Shown piece by piece: positions 44,939-53,556 of a stretch of 64,000 nucleotides of DNA. Made by a program: the position numbers and the translations under genes. Every line of letters starts with the position of its first letter. Positions within the stretch are counted from its first letter, which is position 1. Source of the stretch: Aequorivita iocasae (lineage in GTDB: Bacteria; Bacteroidota; Bacteroidia; Flavobacteriales; Flavobacteriaceae); assembly GCF_016757735.1 (NCBI RefSeq), contig NZ_CP068439.1:558001-622000 (forward strand), read 5' to 3'. Under the pieces are notes generated by a model, which saw nothing but the letters and a program-made list of their open reading frames with translations, was not told the origin of the DNA and searched no databases.

Positions 44939-45763
44939 ATGAAACAATATCACGATCTTCTAAGGCACGTAATGGAAAATGGTACTGTAAAAAAAGACCG
45001 CACGGGCACAGGCACCAAAAGTGTTTTTGGCTACCAAATGCGCTTTGATCTCAGTGAAGGTTTTCCTATGGTCACCACTAAAAAACTTCATCTAAAATCT
45101 ATAGTTTATGAACTTTTGTGGTTTTTGAATGGCGATACAAATGTGAAATATCTTCAGGAAAATGGGGTGCGTATTTGGAACGAATGGGCAGATGAAAATG
45201 GCGATTTGGGCCCCGTTTATGGCCACCAATGGCGAAACTGGAACAGTGAGGAGATTGATCAAATTTCAGATATCATAAAAACCCTAAAAACCAATCCCGA
45301 TAGCCGCCGAATGCTCGTTAGCGCTTGGAATCCCAGTGTTTTGCCAGACACCTCAAACTCTTTTTCCGAAAATGTATCCAATGGTAAGGCAGCGCTTCCA
45401 CCCTGCCATGCCTTCTTTCAATTTTATGTAGCCGATGGTAAGTTATCCTGCCAGCTTTACCAACGCAGCGCCGATATTTTCTTGGGCGTTCCTTTCAACA
45501 TTGCATCCTATGCACTATTAACGATTATGATGGCGCAGGTTTGTGGCTATCAGCCTGGCGATTTTGTCCACACCTTTGGCGATGCCCATATTTACAGCAA
45601 TCATTTTGAACAAGTAGAACTTCAATTATCGCGTGAACCGCGAGCTTTGCCAAAAATGTTGCTTAATCCAGAAGTAAAAGATATATTTGGCTTTACTTTT
45701 GATGACTTTACACTTGTGGATTATAATCCTCACCCCCACATTAAAGGTGCTGTTGCCGTTTAA
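44939..45763 (+). CDS. thyA: Thymidylate synthase
   Basis: A 274-aa enzyme that methylates dUMP to dTMP with 5,10-methylene-[22 protein letters not shown] starts the fold. The catalytic cysteine is in [13 protein letters not shown], the RRSAD-like motif is [15 protein letters not shown], and [12 protein letters not shown] is present. Its product dihydrofolate is recycled by FolA at 50.9 kb. ATG at 44939 is the only start that fits the family. Confidence 0.97.
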   Translation: MKQYHDLLRHVMENGTVKKDRTGTGTKSVFGYQMRFDLSEGFPMVTTKKLHLKSIVYELLWFLNGDTNVKYLQENGVRIWNEWADENGDLGPVYGHQWRNWNSEEIDQISDIIKTLKTNPDSRRMLVSAWNPSVLPDTSNSFSENVSNGKAALPPCHAFFQFYVADGKLSCQLYQRSADIFLGVPFNIASYALLTIMMAQVCGYQPGDFVHTFGDAHIYSNHFEQVELQLSREPRALPKMLLNPEVKDIFGFTFDDFTLVDYNPHPHIKGAVAV

Positions 45764-45782
45764 CTTAAACTAATTCTTCAAA

Positions 45783-46217
45783 ATGAAAACCCTACTTATT
45801 GCAGTATGCATTCTATTCTCAACCACCATCTTTGCACAAGAAGAATGGGGTGATGTTAAAAAAAACACAGTGACCCTTAAAGAAATAGGGCCAATCTGGC
45901 CAGGTTGTGAAAATGGTAGCGCTGCAGAACGCGATAATTGTTTCAACAACAAACTAGCAACACACATTGCCAAAAACTTTAAATATCCACCAGAGGCCTA
46001 CAAAAAGAACGAGGAAGGTAGAGTAATCGTAGAATTTATTATAAACGAACAAGGCATGGTAGAAGTGAAAAATGTTTCCGGAGGATCAAAAGCGTTGCAG
46101 GATGAAGCCAAACGAAATATTATGGCCATCCCGAAAATGGCAAAACCCGGAATGATGGGCGGTAAACCTCGCACTATTAAATTTACGGTCCCTTTTACTT
46201 TTAAAACCGGGAAATAG
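45783..46217 (+). CDS. Small TonB C-terminal-like secreted protein
   Basis: A 144-aa protein with a signal peptide ending TTIFAQE. Its body is a TonB_C-type domain (HIAKNFKYPPEAYKKNEEGRVIVEFIINEQGMVEVKNVSGGSKALQDEAKRN). It lacks the membrane anchor and proline spacer of true TonB, so it is not an energy transducer on its own; it may be an envelope protein built from the same domain. It follows thyA by 19 bp and precedes the related broken gene by 2 bp. Confidence 0.72.
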   Translation: MKTLLIAVCILFSTTIFAQEEWGDVKKNTVTLKEIGPIWPGCENGSAAERDNCFNNKLATHIAKNFKYPPEAYKKNEEGRVIVEFIINEQGMVEVKNVSGGSKALQDEAKRNIMAIPKMAKPGMMGGKPRTIKFTVPFTFKTGK

Positions 46218-46219
46218 TT

Positions 46220-46994
46220 TTGCTAAAAGGTTTAGTTTTCGCATTATTCCTTTTAATTTACTTAAAGAGTTTCGGACAATTTATAAGTCTTGAGGCTTGT
46301 AATGAAAGTAGCAGCATTGCTTCTCGAAATACCTGTTTTAAAAGTTATATTGAAAGTATATTACTTAATGCATTTGAAGAAAACAAAAGTAAGATTAAGT
46401 TAGGTCACGATTCTGATAAATTGCATTTGGAAGTATTAGTAGATGAAAATGGAAACTTCAAAATTTTATCATCTAGATGTTAAAAATATTGGATTATACA
46501 AAATTACCGAAAAAGTCATCGAAAACTTACTTCCTATTTCTAAATATAAAAATATTGAAGGAGTTACGCTTTACGATACATTTAATATTGAACTAGATTT
46601 TCCTTTAAAAAAAATTCCACATACAACTAAAGAAAAAATTTATACTCTTCAAAGTGTAGAAAAAAGTCCTGAGTTTCCTGGATGTTATGCTGATAAAAAT
46701 GAAGAGCTCAGAGTCTGTATGTCTGAAAATATAAAAACACATATTGCCAATAATTTTAATGTTTTTTTAAAACCAAACTCCAGAGTTAAAAAAGGAAATC
46801 AACGCATAAATATTCAGTTTATAATCAATAAAAATGGATTTGTGGATGATATTAAAGTAAAAGCAAAATTTAAAGAATTAGAAAAAGAAGCAATTCGGGT
46901 TATAAAAAGTCTTCCAAAGATGACCCCAGGCAAAAACGGAAAAGAATCTGTTGATGTTTTATTCCTTTTACCCATGACTTTCAAATTACAATGA
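46220..46994 (+). pseudogene. Two-domain TonB_C-like protein with a frameshift
   Basis: Two frames together make one protein. The first (TTG start, signal peptide ending YLKSFGQ) ends NGNFKILSSRC at 46483. The second (from 46443 in another frame) continues SKFYHLDVKNIGLYKITEK and a TonB_C-like domain ending VDVLFLLPMTFKLQ. The join is coherent near 46460-46475 (for example one extra T in a T-run). Each half resembles the preceding TonB_C-like gene. It is either a recent one-base mutation or an assembly error. Confidence 0.7.
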
Positions 46995-47062
46995 GGTTTT
47001 AAAATATGGTGATGGCCTTTAACATGATTTAAACATATACCGAAAATTATATTATTAACTTT

Positions 47063-47093
47063 AAAGTGTCGTAAAAAAATACGGCACTTTTTT
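47063..47093 (+). terminator. Terminator directly before egtB
   Basis: AAAGTGTCGTA and TACGGCACTTT (one G-T pair) with a T-run that runs into the egtB start at 47094. Confidence 0.75.
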
Positions 47094-48257
47094 ATGATTG
47101 CTACAGATACACTGGTTTCCTTCTTTCTCGAAACCCGCCAACATACAGAAGATATTTGCAAACCGCTGGAAATTGAGGATTATGTGGTACAGCCCATTGT
47201 GGACGTTTCCCCTCCCAAATGGCACTTGGGCCATACCACTTGGTTTTTTGAGGAATTCATTTTAAAGCCCCACAAACCAAATTACAAACTCTTCCACGAG
47301 GACTTCGCTTTTGTTTTTAACAGCTATTATGAAAATGTGGGCAAACGAGTAATAAGAAATGATCGCGGCAATCTCTCGCGACCCGGCGTTGCAAAGGTTT
47401 ATGATTACAGGCAGTATGTTACCAATGAAATGAAGGATTTTCTTTCAGAGGAAATTTCCGCAGAAATTGAAGAAATTCTTCTAATAGGAATCCATCACGA
47501 AAAACAGCATCAGGAACTTCTGGTTACAGATATAAAATACATCCTAGGAAATAACCCGCTATTGCCGAAATACAACGACTCCTTTTCAGAAAATCCGCGC
47601 CAGAATTTTCAACGGGAGTGGATTGAAATGTACGAAGGTATTTATGAAATAGGCCATACAAATTCCGACGAATTCTGCTATGACAATGAGCTAGGAAGGC
47701 ACAAAGTATATCTACACGATTATAAAATTTCAAACAAGCTTGTTACCAATGCCGAATACCTGGAATTTATAAATGCCGGAGGTTACCAAGATTTTAATTT
47801 GTGGCACGCCGAAGGCTTGGACTGGGTGAAACAAAACCAGATAGAAGCCCCAATGTATTGGCACAATATTGATGGGGAATGGCACCAATATACATTGAAT
47901 GGACTTCAAAAATTAAATATTAATGCCCCCCTTTCCCACATTTCCTATTATGAAGCTTTTGCATTTGCACAATGGAAGGAATGCCGCCTACCCACTGAAT
48001 TTGAATGGGAAGTAGCCCAAGAAAATTTTGAATGGGGCAACCGTTGGGAATGGACTGAGAGCGCATACCTGCCCTACCCAGGTTACACCAAAGCTCCCGG
48101 CGCCATTGGCGAGTACAATGGAAAATTTATGGTAAACCAAAAAGTGTTGCGCGGCGGTTCCGTGTCAACATCTTCCAAACATACACGACCTACTTACAGA
48201 AATTTTTTCCACCCTAATCTGCGGTGGCAATTCACAGGATTAAGGTTGGTGAAATAA
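47094..48257 (+). CDS. egtB: Ergothioneine biosynthesis protein EgtB
   Basis: A 387-aa non-heme iron sulfoxide synthase that joins a thiol donor to hercynine with O2. The N-terminal DinB_2 domain has WHLGHTTWFFEEF (metal His) and IHHEKQHQELLVTDI (further His). The C-terminal FGE-sulfatase domain (~180-387) has RLPTEFEWEVA, RWEWTES and VLRGGSVSTSSKHTRPTYRN. The thiol donor (gamma-Glu-Cys or cysteine) cannot be read from sequence; no egtA or egtC is nearby. egtD begins 16 bp downstream. Confidence 0.93.
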   Translation: MIATDTLVSFFLETRQHTEDICKPLEIEDYVVQPIVDVSPPKWHLGHTTWFFEEFILKPHKPNYKLFHEDFAFVFNSYYENVGKRVIRNDRGNLSRPGVAKVYDYRQYVTNEMKDFLSEEISAEIEEILLIGIHHEKQHQELLVTDIKYILGNNPLLPKYNDSFSENPRQNFQREWIEMYEGIYEIGHTNSDEFCYDNELGRHKVYLHDYKISNKLVTNAEYLEFINAGGYQDFNLWHAEGLDWVKQNQIEAPMYWHNIDGEWHQYTLNGLQKLNINAPLSHISYYEAFAFAQWKECRLPTEFEWEVAQENFEWGNRWEWTESAYLPYPGYTKAPGAIGEYNGKFMVNQKVLRGGSVSTSSKHTRPTYRNFFHPNLRWQFTGLRLVK

Positions 48258-48273
48258 TAACGACTACCTCTCT

Positions 48274-49245
48274 ATGGCAACAACTACCGCTACGCTTTTG
48301 GACACTACCTTTAAAAAAGAAGTTTTTGAAGGTCTCAGTGCATTTCCTAAATATTTATCTTCGAAATATTTCTATGATAAAAAGGGCGATAAGCTCTTTC
48401 AGGAAATTATGGCAATGCCCGAATATTATCTTACTGAGTGCGAATTCCAAATACTTTCATCACATACTGAAACCATTGGAGAGCTTTTTCGTGACCGCGA
48501 AAACGGTTTGGATTTAATTGAACTTGGCGCTGGTGATGGGAAAAAGACAAAGGTTCTGCTAAAATATATGGCTGAAAATAACTTCAATTTTATTTACAAG
48601 CCCATTGACATTAGTGAAAATGCCGTGGAAATGCTGTCAAATAATCTCGCCGAAGAAATGCCAGCTTTAAATGTAGATGCTGAAGTGGGAGAATATTTTG
48701 AAGTCCTGGAAAGATTGAAAGGTTTTAATAAACGCAAAAAGGTAATAATGGTTTTGGGAAGTAATATCGGAAACCTAAAACATCCAAAGGCAATTGAATT
48801 TCTCACTCAATTAAAAGATGTAATGCTTCGGGATGATCTGCTGTTCATGGGTTTTGACCAAAAAAAGAATCCACAAAGCATACTAAACGCGTACAATGAC
48901 AAATCTGGAATTACAGCGGCATTCAACAAGAATATTTTAACCCGAATAAATCGTGAGCTTGAAGGAAATTTTGATATTGAAAAATTCACTCATTGGGAAT
49001 CCTACAATCCCGAGACGGGTACTGCCAAAAGTTTTTTGGTTGCTAACGAAGCGATGCAAGTAACTATCGAAAAGTTGCAGTTAACTGTAAATTTTGATCA
49101 ATGGGAAACCATCCACACCGAAATTTCACAGAAATACGATGATAAAACGGTACAATGGCTTGCAGAAAAATCTGGCCTCGAAATTGAAACTTCCTTTACG
49201 GATGAAAAAGAATATTATAAGAATTATGCTTTTAGAAAACTTTAA
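48274..49245 (+). CDS. egtD: L-histidine N-alpha-methyltransferase EgtD
   Basis: A 323-aa SAM enzyme that trimethylates histidine to hercynine, the first step of ergothioneine synthesis. The DUF2260-type start LSAFPKYLSSKYFYDKKGDKLFQEI is present, with SAM site LIELGAGDGKKTKVLL and VLGSNIGNLKHPKAIEFL and the end YKNYAFRKL. It follows egtB by 16 bp in an operon and is convergent with a PLP enzyme at 49276. Confidence 0.94.
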   Translation: MATTTATLLDTTFKKEVFEGLSAFPKYLSSKYFYDKKGDKLFQEIMAMPEYYLTECEFQILSSHTETIGELFRDRENGLDLIELGAGDGKKTKVLLKYMAENNFNFIYKPIDISENAVEMLSNNLAEEMPALNVDAEVGEYFEVLERLKGFNKRKKVIMVLGSNIGNLKHPKAIEFLTQLKDVMLRDDLLFMGFDQKKNPQSILNAYNDKSGITAAFNKNILTRINRELEGNFDIEKFTHWESYNPETGTAKSFLVANEAMQVTIEKLQLTVNFDQWETIHTEISQKYDDKTVQWLAEKSGLEIETSFTDEKEYYKNYAFRKL

Positions 49246-49275
49246 TTTGCTGAAGTGGAATGTACGCTATATCTC

Positions 49276-50358
49276 TCAATTCATTTTTAAAATCTCTATA
49301 AGCCTTTCCAGTTCCTCATCCGTATTGTAGTAATGAAAACTTACACGAATTCCACCACCACGTGGGGAGCATACAATTTTGTTCTCTTGCAATTTTTGAA
49401 ATAGTGCTTTATCACCTTTTAAATTATAAATAGAAGAATGTTTTTTGCGCAGCAGCGTATCATTTCTCAATAAATTCATATCGGTAAAACATGCTTTCGC
49501 CTTTGCTGAAAGTGAAGCAATTTTTTGATACAGATTTTCTTTTCCAATTTTTTTCTGAAATAATATCGCTTGCTCCAAACTGCCATAATTCAAGGTGTCT
49601 TGGTGGCCCGGTTCAAAATGCTTCATAAAGGCAGTTTCCGTTGCCAAACTTTCAAAACGTTCGGCAGAATTGAACCCGATGGTCTTTGGAAAAATCCTTT
49701 CACGCGCAGCTTCCTTCACCATTATAAATCCATTGCCATAGCCCGCCGTTAGCCATTTGTAGGCGCTCGTCCCTAAAACATCAATTGCATTTTCGGTAAA
49801 ACTGAAATTTTCCGTTCCCAAATATTGGGTGCCGTCAGCAATTAAAAGTAGGTTGGGGTGATAGCTTTTTAACTGTTTCAAAAATTCAAAATCTATTTTT
49901 ATCCCGTTTAACCATTGTACAATGCTGAACATAAAAATATCAGGCCTGTGCTTTGCCACCGTCTCCTCAATATTCTGTTCCAAATTTTCATCAATTTCAG
50001 CATAACAGACATCAAAATCGCGGGTTTCCACTGGCCAATTCACGGAAGGATAATCATTTTTTAAAAGAAGTATTTTTTGCCCTTTCGGAAGTCCTTCCAA
50101 GGTAGTGTTTATTCCAAAGGATAAATTGGGAACCAAGGCAGTTTCATCTGTAGCGGCATTGAAGAAATCAGCAACTGTTTTACGGATTTGTTCAATATGA
50201 ACTTTATGTTTATCTCGAAAAACGCTCGCATGGTTCATTAAATCCAGATCGTGTTGTCTGCGCCATTCAACAACAGGCTTTGGAATTACGCCATTTGAGG
50301 CAGTATTTAAGTAGGTGCAGGATTCCAGAGCGGGAAAGTGTTTTCTTAAATCTTCCAT
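49276..50358 (-). CDS. Class V aminotransferase-fold PLP enzyme (possible EgtE-like lyase)
   Basis: A 360-aa PLP protein of the cysteine desulfurase/selenocysteine lyase fold. LNTASNGVIPKPVVE starts the fold, NLSFGINTTLEG binds cofactor, LIADGTQYLGTENFSF has the PLP-Asp, and STSAYKWLTAGYGNG the Schiff-base lysine. I chose ATG at 50358, since the 24 codons before it are not family-like. Known EgtE proteins are class V C-S lyases that finish ergothioneine, so the position next to egtBD suggests that role. The opposite strand means it is not in the operon. Confidence 0.78.
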   Translation of the reverse strand: MEDLRKHFPALESCTYLNTASNGVIPKPVVEWRRQHDLDLMNHASVFRDKHKVHIEQIRKTVADFFNAATDETALVPNLSFGINTTLEGLPKGQKILLLKNDYPSVNWPVETRDFDVCYAEIDENLEQNIEETVAKHRPDIFMFSIVQWLNGIKIDFEFLKQLKSYHPNLLLIADGTQYLGTENFSFTENAIDVLGTSAYKWLTAGYGNGFIMVKEAARERIFPKTIGFNSAERFESLATETAFMKHFEPGHQDTLNYGSLEQAILFQKKIGKENLYQKIASLSAKAKACFTDMNLLRNDTLLRKKHSSIYNLKGDKALFQKLQENKIVCSPRGGGIRVSFHYYNTDEELERLIEILKMN

Positions 50359-50445
50359 AAGTGGGTGGCCAAAATGGCGAATTTTAGGTATTTTTACAAG
50401 ACAGATTTTAGCAGCGCTTGTTGCATTCAACGAAAGTAACCAACT

Positions 50446-50883
50446 ATGTTTTCAAAAACTAAAAAAACCGAAAGAATTGATGCTGAACAGCGCGAGCAAT
50501 ACGAGTACGCCCGTAGCCGCATCAAACAGAAAAAAAACTTGATGCGCCATTTTATACTGTTTTTGGTGGGCTCCGTTTTGTTAATTCTCATAAATCCTAT
50601 TTTAGGGTATGGCGAAAATTTCTTTATAAAGGATTGGTTTATTTGGGCCATTTTAATTTGGACTTTTATATTCCTCGTGCATCTTTTCAATGTTTTTGTA
50701 ATGAACAAGTTTATGGGCAAGGAATGGGAAGATCGCCAACTTGAAAAATTGAAAGCACGACAAGCAGAACGCATGGCTGAACTTCAGAAAAAAGTAGAAA
50801 CAGAACTACAACTGCCTACAACCCCACCAGGCACTTCAAAAAAAAACGAACTGAACAACCCATTACCGCCAGACGTACAATGA
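50446..50883 (+). CDS. 2TM domain membrane protein
   Basis: A 145-aa protein with a charged N-terminus. Two hydrophobic helices follow (LMRHFILFLVGSVLLILINPI; WFIWAILIWTFIFLVHLFNV), then a charged coiled tail (WEDRQLEKLKARQAERMAELQ). This is the 2TM (PF13239) pattern common in Bacteroidetes, often next to LytTR regulators; none is here. Its stop overlaps folA by ATGA, so the two are co-translated. Confidence 0.78.
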   Translation: MFSKTKKTERIDAEQREQYEYARSRIKQKKNLMRHFILFLVGSVLLILINPILGYGENFFIKDWFIWAILIWTFIFLVHLFNVFVMNKFMGKEWEDRQLEKLKARQAERMAELQKKVETELQLPTTPPGTSKKNELNNPLPPDVQ

Positions 50884-51365
50884 TAACCATGATTGCCGCC
50901 GCGGGCGAGAATAACGAACTGGGAAAGAACAACGACCTGCTTTGGCACTTGCCCGATGATTTTAAGCGTTTTAAGCAATTAACTACGGGCCACCATATTA
51001 TTATGGGGCGCAAGACATTTGAATCGTTCCCAAAACCGCTTCCTAACAGAACCCACATTATAATTACCCGAAATAAAGACTATAAAAAAGAAGGTGCCAT
51101 AGTGGTGCAAACCTTGGAAGATGCTTTCAATATTGCAAAAGATGACCCAAAACCTTATATAATTGGAGGTGGTGAAATATATAAAATAGGACTTCCCTTT
51201 GCACAAAAAATTGAGCTTACCCGAGTCCACGAAACTTTTAAGGATGCTGATACTTTTTTTCCAGAGTTTTCAAACGAGAAATGGGAACTAATTTCCGAAG
51301 AGGAGCATCCTAAAGATGAAAAACATAAGTATTCCTTTACATATGAAACTTGGGTGCGCAAATAA
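50880..51365 (+). CDS. folA: Dihydrofolate reductase
   Basis: A 161-aa DHFR. The motifs MIAAAGENNELGKNNDLLWH and LPDDFKRFKQLT contain the catalytic acidic residue; GHHIIMGRKTFES and IIGGGEIYKIGLP bind NADPH. It reduces dihydrofolate produced by ThyA. It overlaps the 2TM gene by four bases. Confidence 0.95.
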   Translation: MITMIAAAGENNELGKNNDLLWHLPDDFKRFKQLTTGHHIIMGRKTFESFPKPLPNRTHIIITRNKDYKKEGAIVVQTLEDAFNIAKDDPKPYIIGGGEIYKIGLPFAQKIELTRVHETFKDADTFFPEFSNEKWELISEEEHPKDEKHKYSFTYETWVRK

Positions 51366-51424
51366 TACCTTTTAAAACCTCGCAATTTTTTAAAAGCAGT
51401 AAGGTTTTATAAAAAGCATCAAAC

Positions 51425-52270
51425 TTGAAAGCCATTCTAAAAAATATAGCTTCACAAAACAATTTCAACTTTATTGATTGCAAACCACTTTCGGGAGGTG
51501 ACATCAACAAAGTTTTTCTTCTAAAATGTGAAGAAGGAAATTATGTTGTTAAAATAAACAATGCTTCCAAATTTCCTGGAATGTTTCAGGCAGAAGCTAA
51601 AGGACTTCAGCTTTTACAGGCTACGGAAAGTTTCCAGATTCCGAAAATCATCGCTGTTGGTGTTTTTCAAAATCATTCATATTTAATGATGGAATATTTG
51701 AAAACAGGAACTCCAAATTCAAATTTCTGGAAAAAATTTGCTGAAAATTTGGCAACACTGCACAGAACCACACAGCAAAATTTTGGATTGGACCACGATA
51801 ACTATATAGGCAGTCTTCCTCAGAAAAACGGCTTCTGCAGCTCGGCTTCAGAATTTTATATCACCCAGCGTTTGGAGCCACAGTTTAAAATGGCTTCAGA
51901 CAAAGGCTTTCATTTTAATAACTTAGAGGGATTTTTTAAGAATATTTCTGTGGAAATCCCGAACGACCCCCCGTCCCTAATTCACGGAGATCTTTGGAAT
52001 GGCAACTATATGGTTTCCGAAACTGATGAGCCTGTTTTAATAGATCCCGCGGTGGCTTTTGCGCCGCGTGAAATGGATATTGCCATGATGAAATTGTTCG
52101 GTGGTTTTTCAGAAGAAGTTTTTTTAGCTTATAATGCTATTTTTCAACTAAGTGAAGGCTGGAAAGAACGGGTTCCGCTTTGGCAACTCTACTATTTATT
52201 GGTACATCTCAATCTTTTCGGAAGTGGTTATTTGTCACCAGTCAATTCCGTTATGAAAAGATATTCCTAA
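51425..52270 (+). CDS. Fructosamine kinase family protein
   Basis: A 281-aa protein with an aminoglycoside phosphotransferase-like kinase fold. The start LSGGDINKVFLLKCEEGNYVVKIN is the P-loop and Lys, and LIHGDLWNGNYM is the catalytic Asp motif with VLIDPAVAFAPREMDIAM (metal-binding DP). It should phosphorylate ketosamines so that they fall off proteins (deglycation). The only fitting start is TTG at 51425. fabD follows after 38 bp. Confidence 0.88.
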   Translation: MKAILKNIASQNNFNFIDCKPLSGGDINKVFLLKCEEGNYVVKINNASKFPGMFQAEAKGLQLLQATESFQIPKIIAVGVFQNHSYLMMEYLKTGTPNSNFWKKFAENLATLHRTTQQNFGLDHDNYIGSLPQKNGFCSSASEFYITQRLEPQFKMASDKGFHFNNLEGFFKNISVEIPNDPPSLIHGDLWNGNYMVSETDEPVLIDPAVAFAPREMDIAMMKLFGGFSEEVFLAYNAIFQLSEGWKERVPLWQLYYLLVHLNLFGSGYLSPVNSVMKRYS

Positions 52271-52280
52271 TAATAAATCC

Positions 52281-52288
52281 TATTTTTG
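52281..52288 (+). promoter_or_regulatory. -7 box of fabD
   Basis: TATTTTTG (TAnnTTTG) ends 20 nt before the fabD ATG. Confidence 0.45.
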
Positions 52289-52308
52289 TATTTCTAAACC
52301 AATTGACA

Positions 52309-53190
52309 ATGAAAGCATATATATTTCCCGGACAGGGCGCCCAATTTACGGGAATGGGCAAAGATCTTTATGAAAACTCTTCGAAAGCGAAAGAAATGTT
52401 TCAACAAGCCAATGAGATTTTAGGTTTCGATATTTCCAAAACAATGTTTGAAGGCAGTGCCGACGAGCTTAAAGAAACCAAAGTTACCCAACCCGCTATT
52501 TTCCTTCATTCCACCATTTTGGCAGAAGTTATGGGCAATAAATTCCAGCCAGATATGGTAGCAGGACATTCCTTAGGTGAAATTTCGGCATTAGTTGCCA
52601 ATAGAACGCTTGCCTTTAGCGATGGGTTGCTACTGGTTTACAAACGTGCATTGGCAATGCAAAAAGCCTGTGAAAAAACACCCTCAACAATGGCGGCTGT
52701 TTTAGGGCTGGAAGACCATTTAGTTGAAGAAATATGTGCAACCACACCTGGAATTGTTGTTGCCGCAAATTATAACTGCCCCGGCCAATTGGTAATTTCT
52801 GGCGATGTGGATGCTGTTGGAAAAGCCTGTGAAAGTTTGAAAGAAGCTGGTGCACGCAGAGCTTTGATTTTACCGGTAGGTGGCGCTTTCCACAGTCCAT
52901 TGATGGAGCCTGCTCGTGAAGAGCTGGCAGCGGCTATTGAGGCAACACAATTTACCGAACCTGCCTGCCCTATATATCAAAATGTTTCAACATTTGCGGT
53001 TACTGATCCTTCAAAAATAAAGGAAAACCTCATCTTTCAACTTACTGCTCCGGTTAAGTGGACACAGAGTGTACAGAATATGATAAAAGATGGAGCTACT
53101 AAATTTATTGAAGTTGGTCCAGGCAATGTTTTGCAGGGGCTCGTGAAGAAAATTGATGCATCTGCAGAAACTGAAAAAGCGGAAGTATAA
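52309..53190 (+). CDS. fabD: Malonyl-CoA:ACP transacylase
   Basis: A 293-aa transacylase that loads malonate onto ACP for fatty-acid synthesis. The motifs YIFPGQGAQFTGMGKDLYE, AGHSLGEISALV (catalytic Ser) and GGAFHSPLMEPA (catalytic His) are all present, with the end FIEVGPGNVLQGLVKKI. I chose ATG at 52309; the longer frame overlaps the fructosamine kinase. It is closed by a strong terminator. Confidence 0.96.
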   Translation: MKAYIFPGQGAQFTGMGKDLYENSSKAKEMFQQANEILGFDISKTMFEGSADELKETKVTQPAIFLHSTILAEVMGNKFQPDMVAGHSLGEISALVANRTLAFSDGLLLVYKRALAMQKACEKTPSTMAAVLGLEDHLVEEICATTPGIVVAANYNCPGQLVISGDVDAVGKACESLKEAGARRALILPVGGAFHSPLMEPAREELAAAIEATQFTEPACPIYQNVSTFAVTDPSKIKENLIFQLTAPVKWTQSVQNMIKDGATKFIEVGPGNVLQGLVKKIDASAETEKAEV

Positions 53191-53204
53191 TTTGATATTT
53201 CGAA

Positions 53205-53246
53205 AATAAAAACACCGAACGGAAAATTCCGTTCGGTGTTTTTATT
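53205..53246. terminator. Terminator of fabD and the small reverse gene
   Basis: A 20-bp perfect inverted repeat around a 2-nt centre (AACACCGAACGGAA/TTCCGTTCGGTGTT core) with A- and T-rich ends. It can serve both convergent genes. Confidence 0.92.
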
Positions 53247-53262
53247 TCATTTAGTTTTCTAT

Positions 53263-53454
53263 CTATGCGCTTATCCTACAATCTGCACAATCTTTCATTT
53301 TGCCATAATAGGTTTCACGGTATTTGTGTACTGTTTTAAAGGGAACTTTCAAAAAAGTTTTTTTGATGTAAATCACATTAGTGGTAAACATCCCCATTTT
53401 TTCTGTAAATCTTTTTTCCGTTTTTGTTTGTCGTTTCACTGAAACTAACTTCAT
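53263..53454 (-). CDS. Small conserved-looking protein (63 aa)
   Basis: A short basic protein MKLVSVKRQTKTEKRFTEKM, then GMFTTNVIYIKKTFLKVPFK and a C-terminus YYGKMKDCADCRISA with a CxxC. I recall similar tiny proteins next to galE-type genes in Flavobacteriia, but this is from memory. The CxxC could bind metal. It lies between a terminator and galE on the same strand as galE. Confidence 0.55.
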   Translation of the reverse strand: MKLVSVKRQTKTEKRFTEKMGMFTTNVIYIKKTFLKVPFKTVHKYRETYYGKMKDCADCRISA

Positions 53455-53556
53455 AATTTTTGTTTATCGGTTTGTGGCAAAGAAACAAAGGCTCGTTACC
53501 AATTCCAAATTTTAAGCGTTAAACCTTTTATAAAAACAAATATAAGTTGCTGATAA

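Noticed and set aside
48224-48517. 97-aa forward ORF across the egtB/egtD junction
   Set aside because: Overlaps the ends of two well-supported genes in another frame.
51366-51424. Terminator between folA and the fructosamine kinase gene
   Set aside because: AAAACCT/AGGTTTT pair only across a long loop, so the hairpin is too weak to call.
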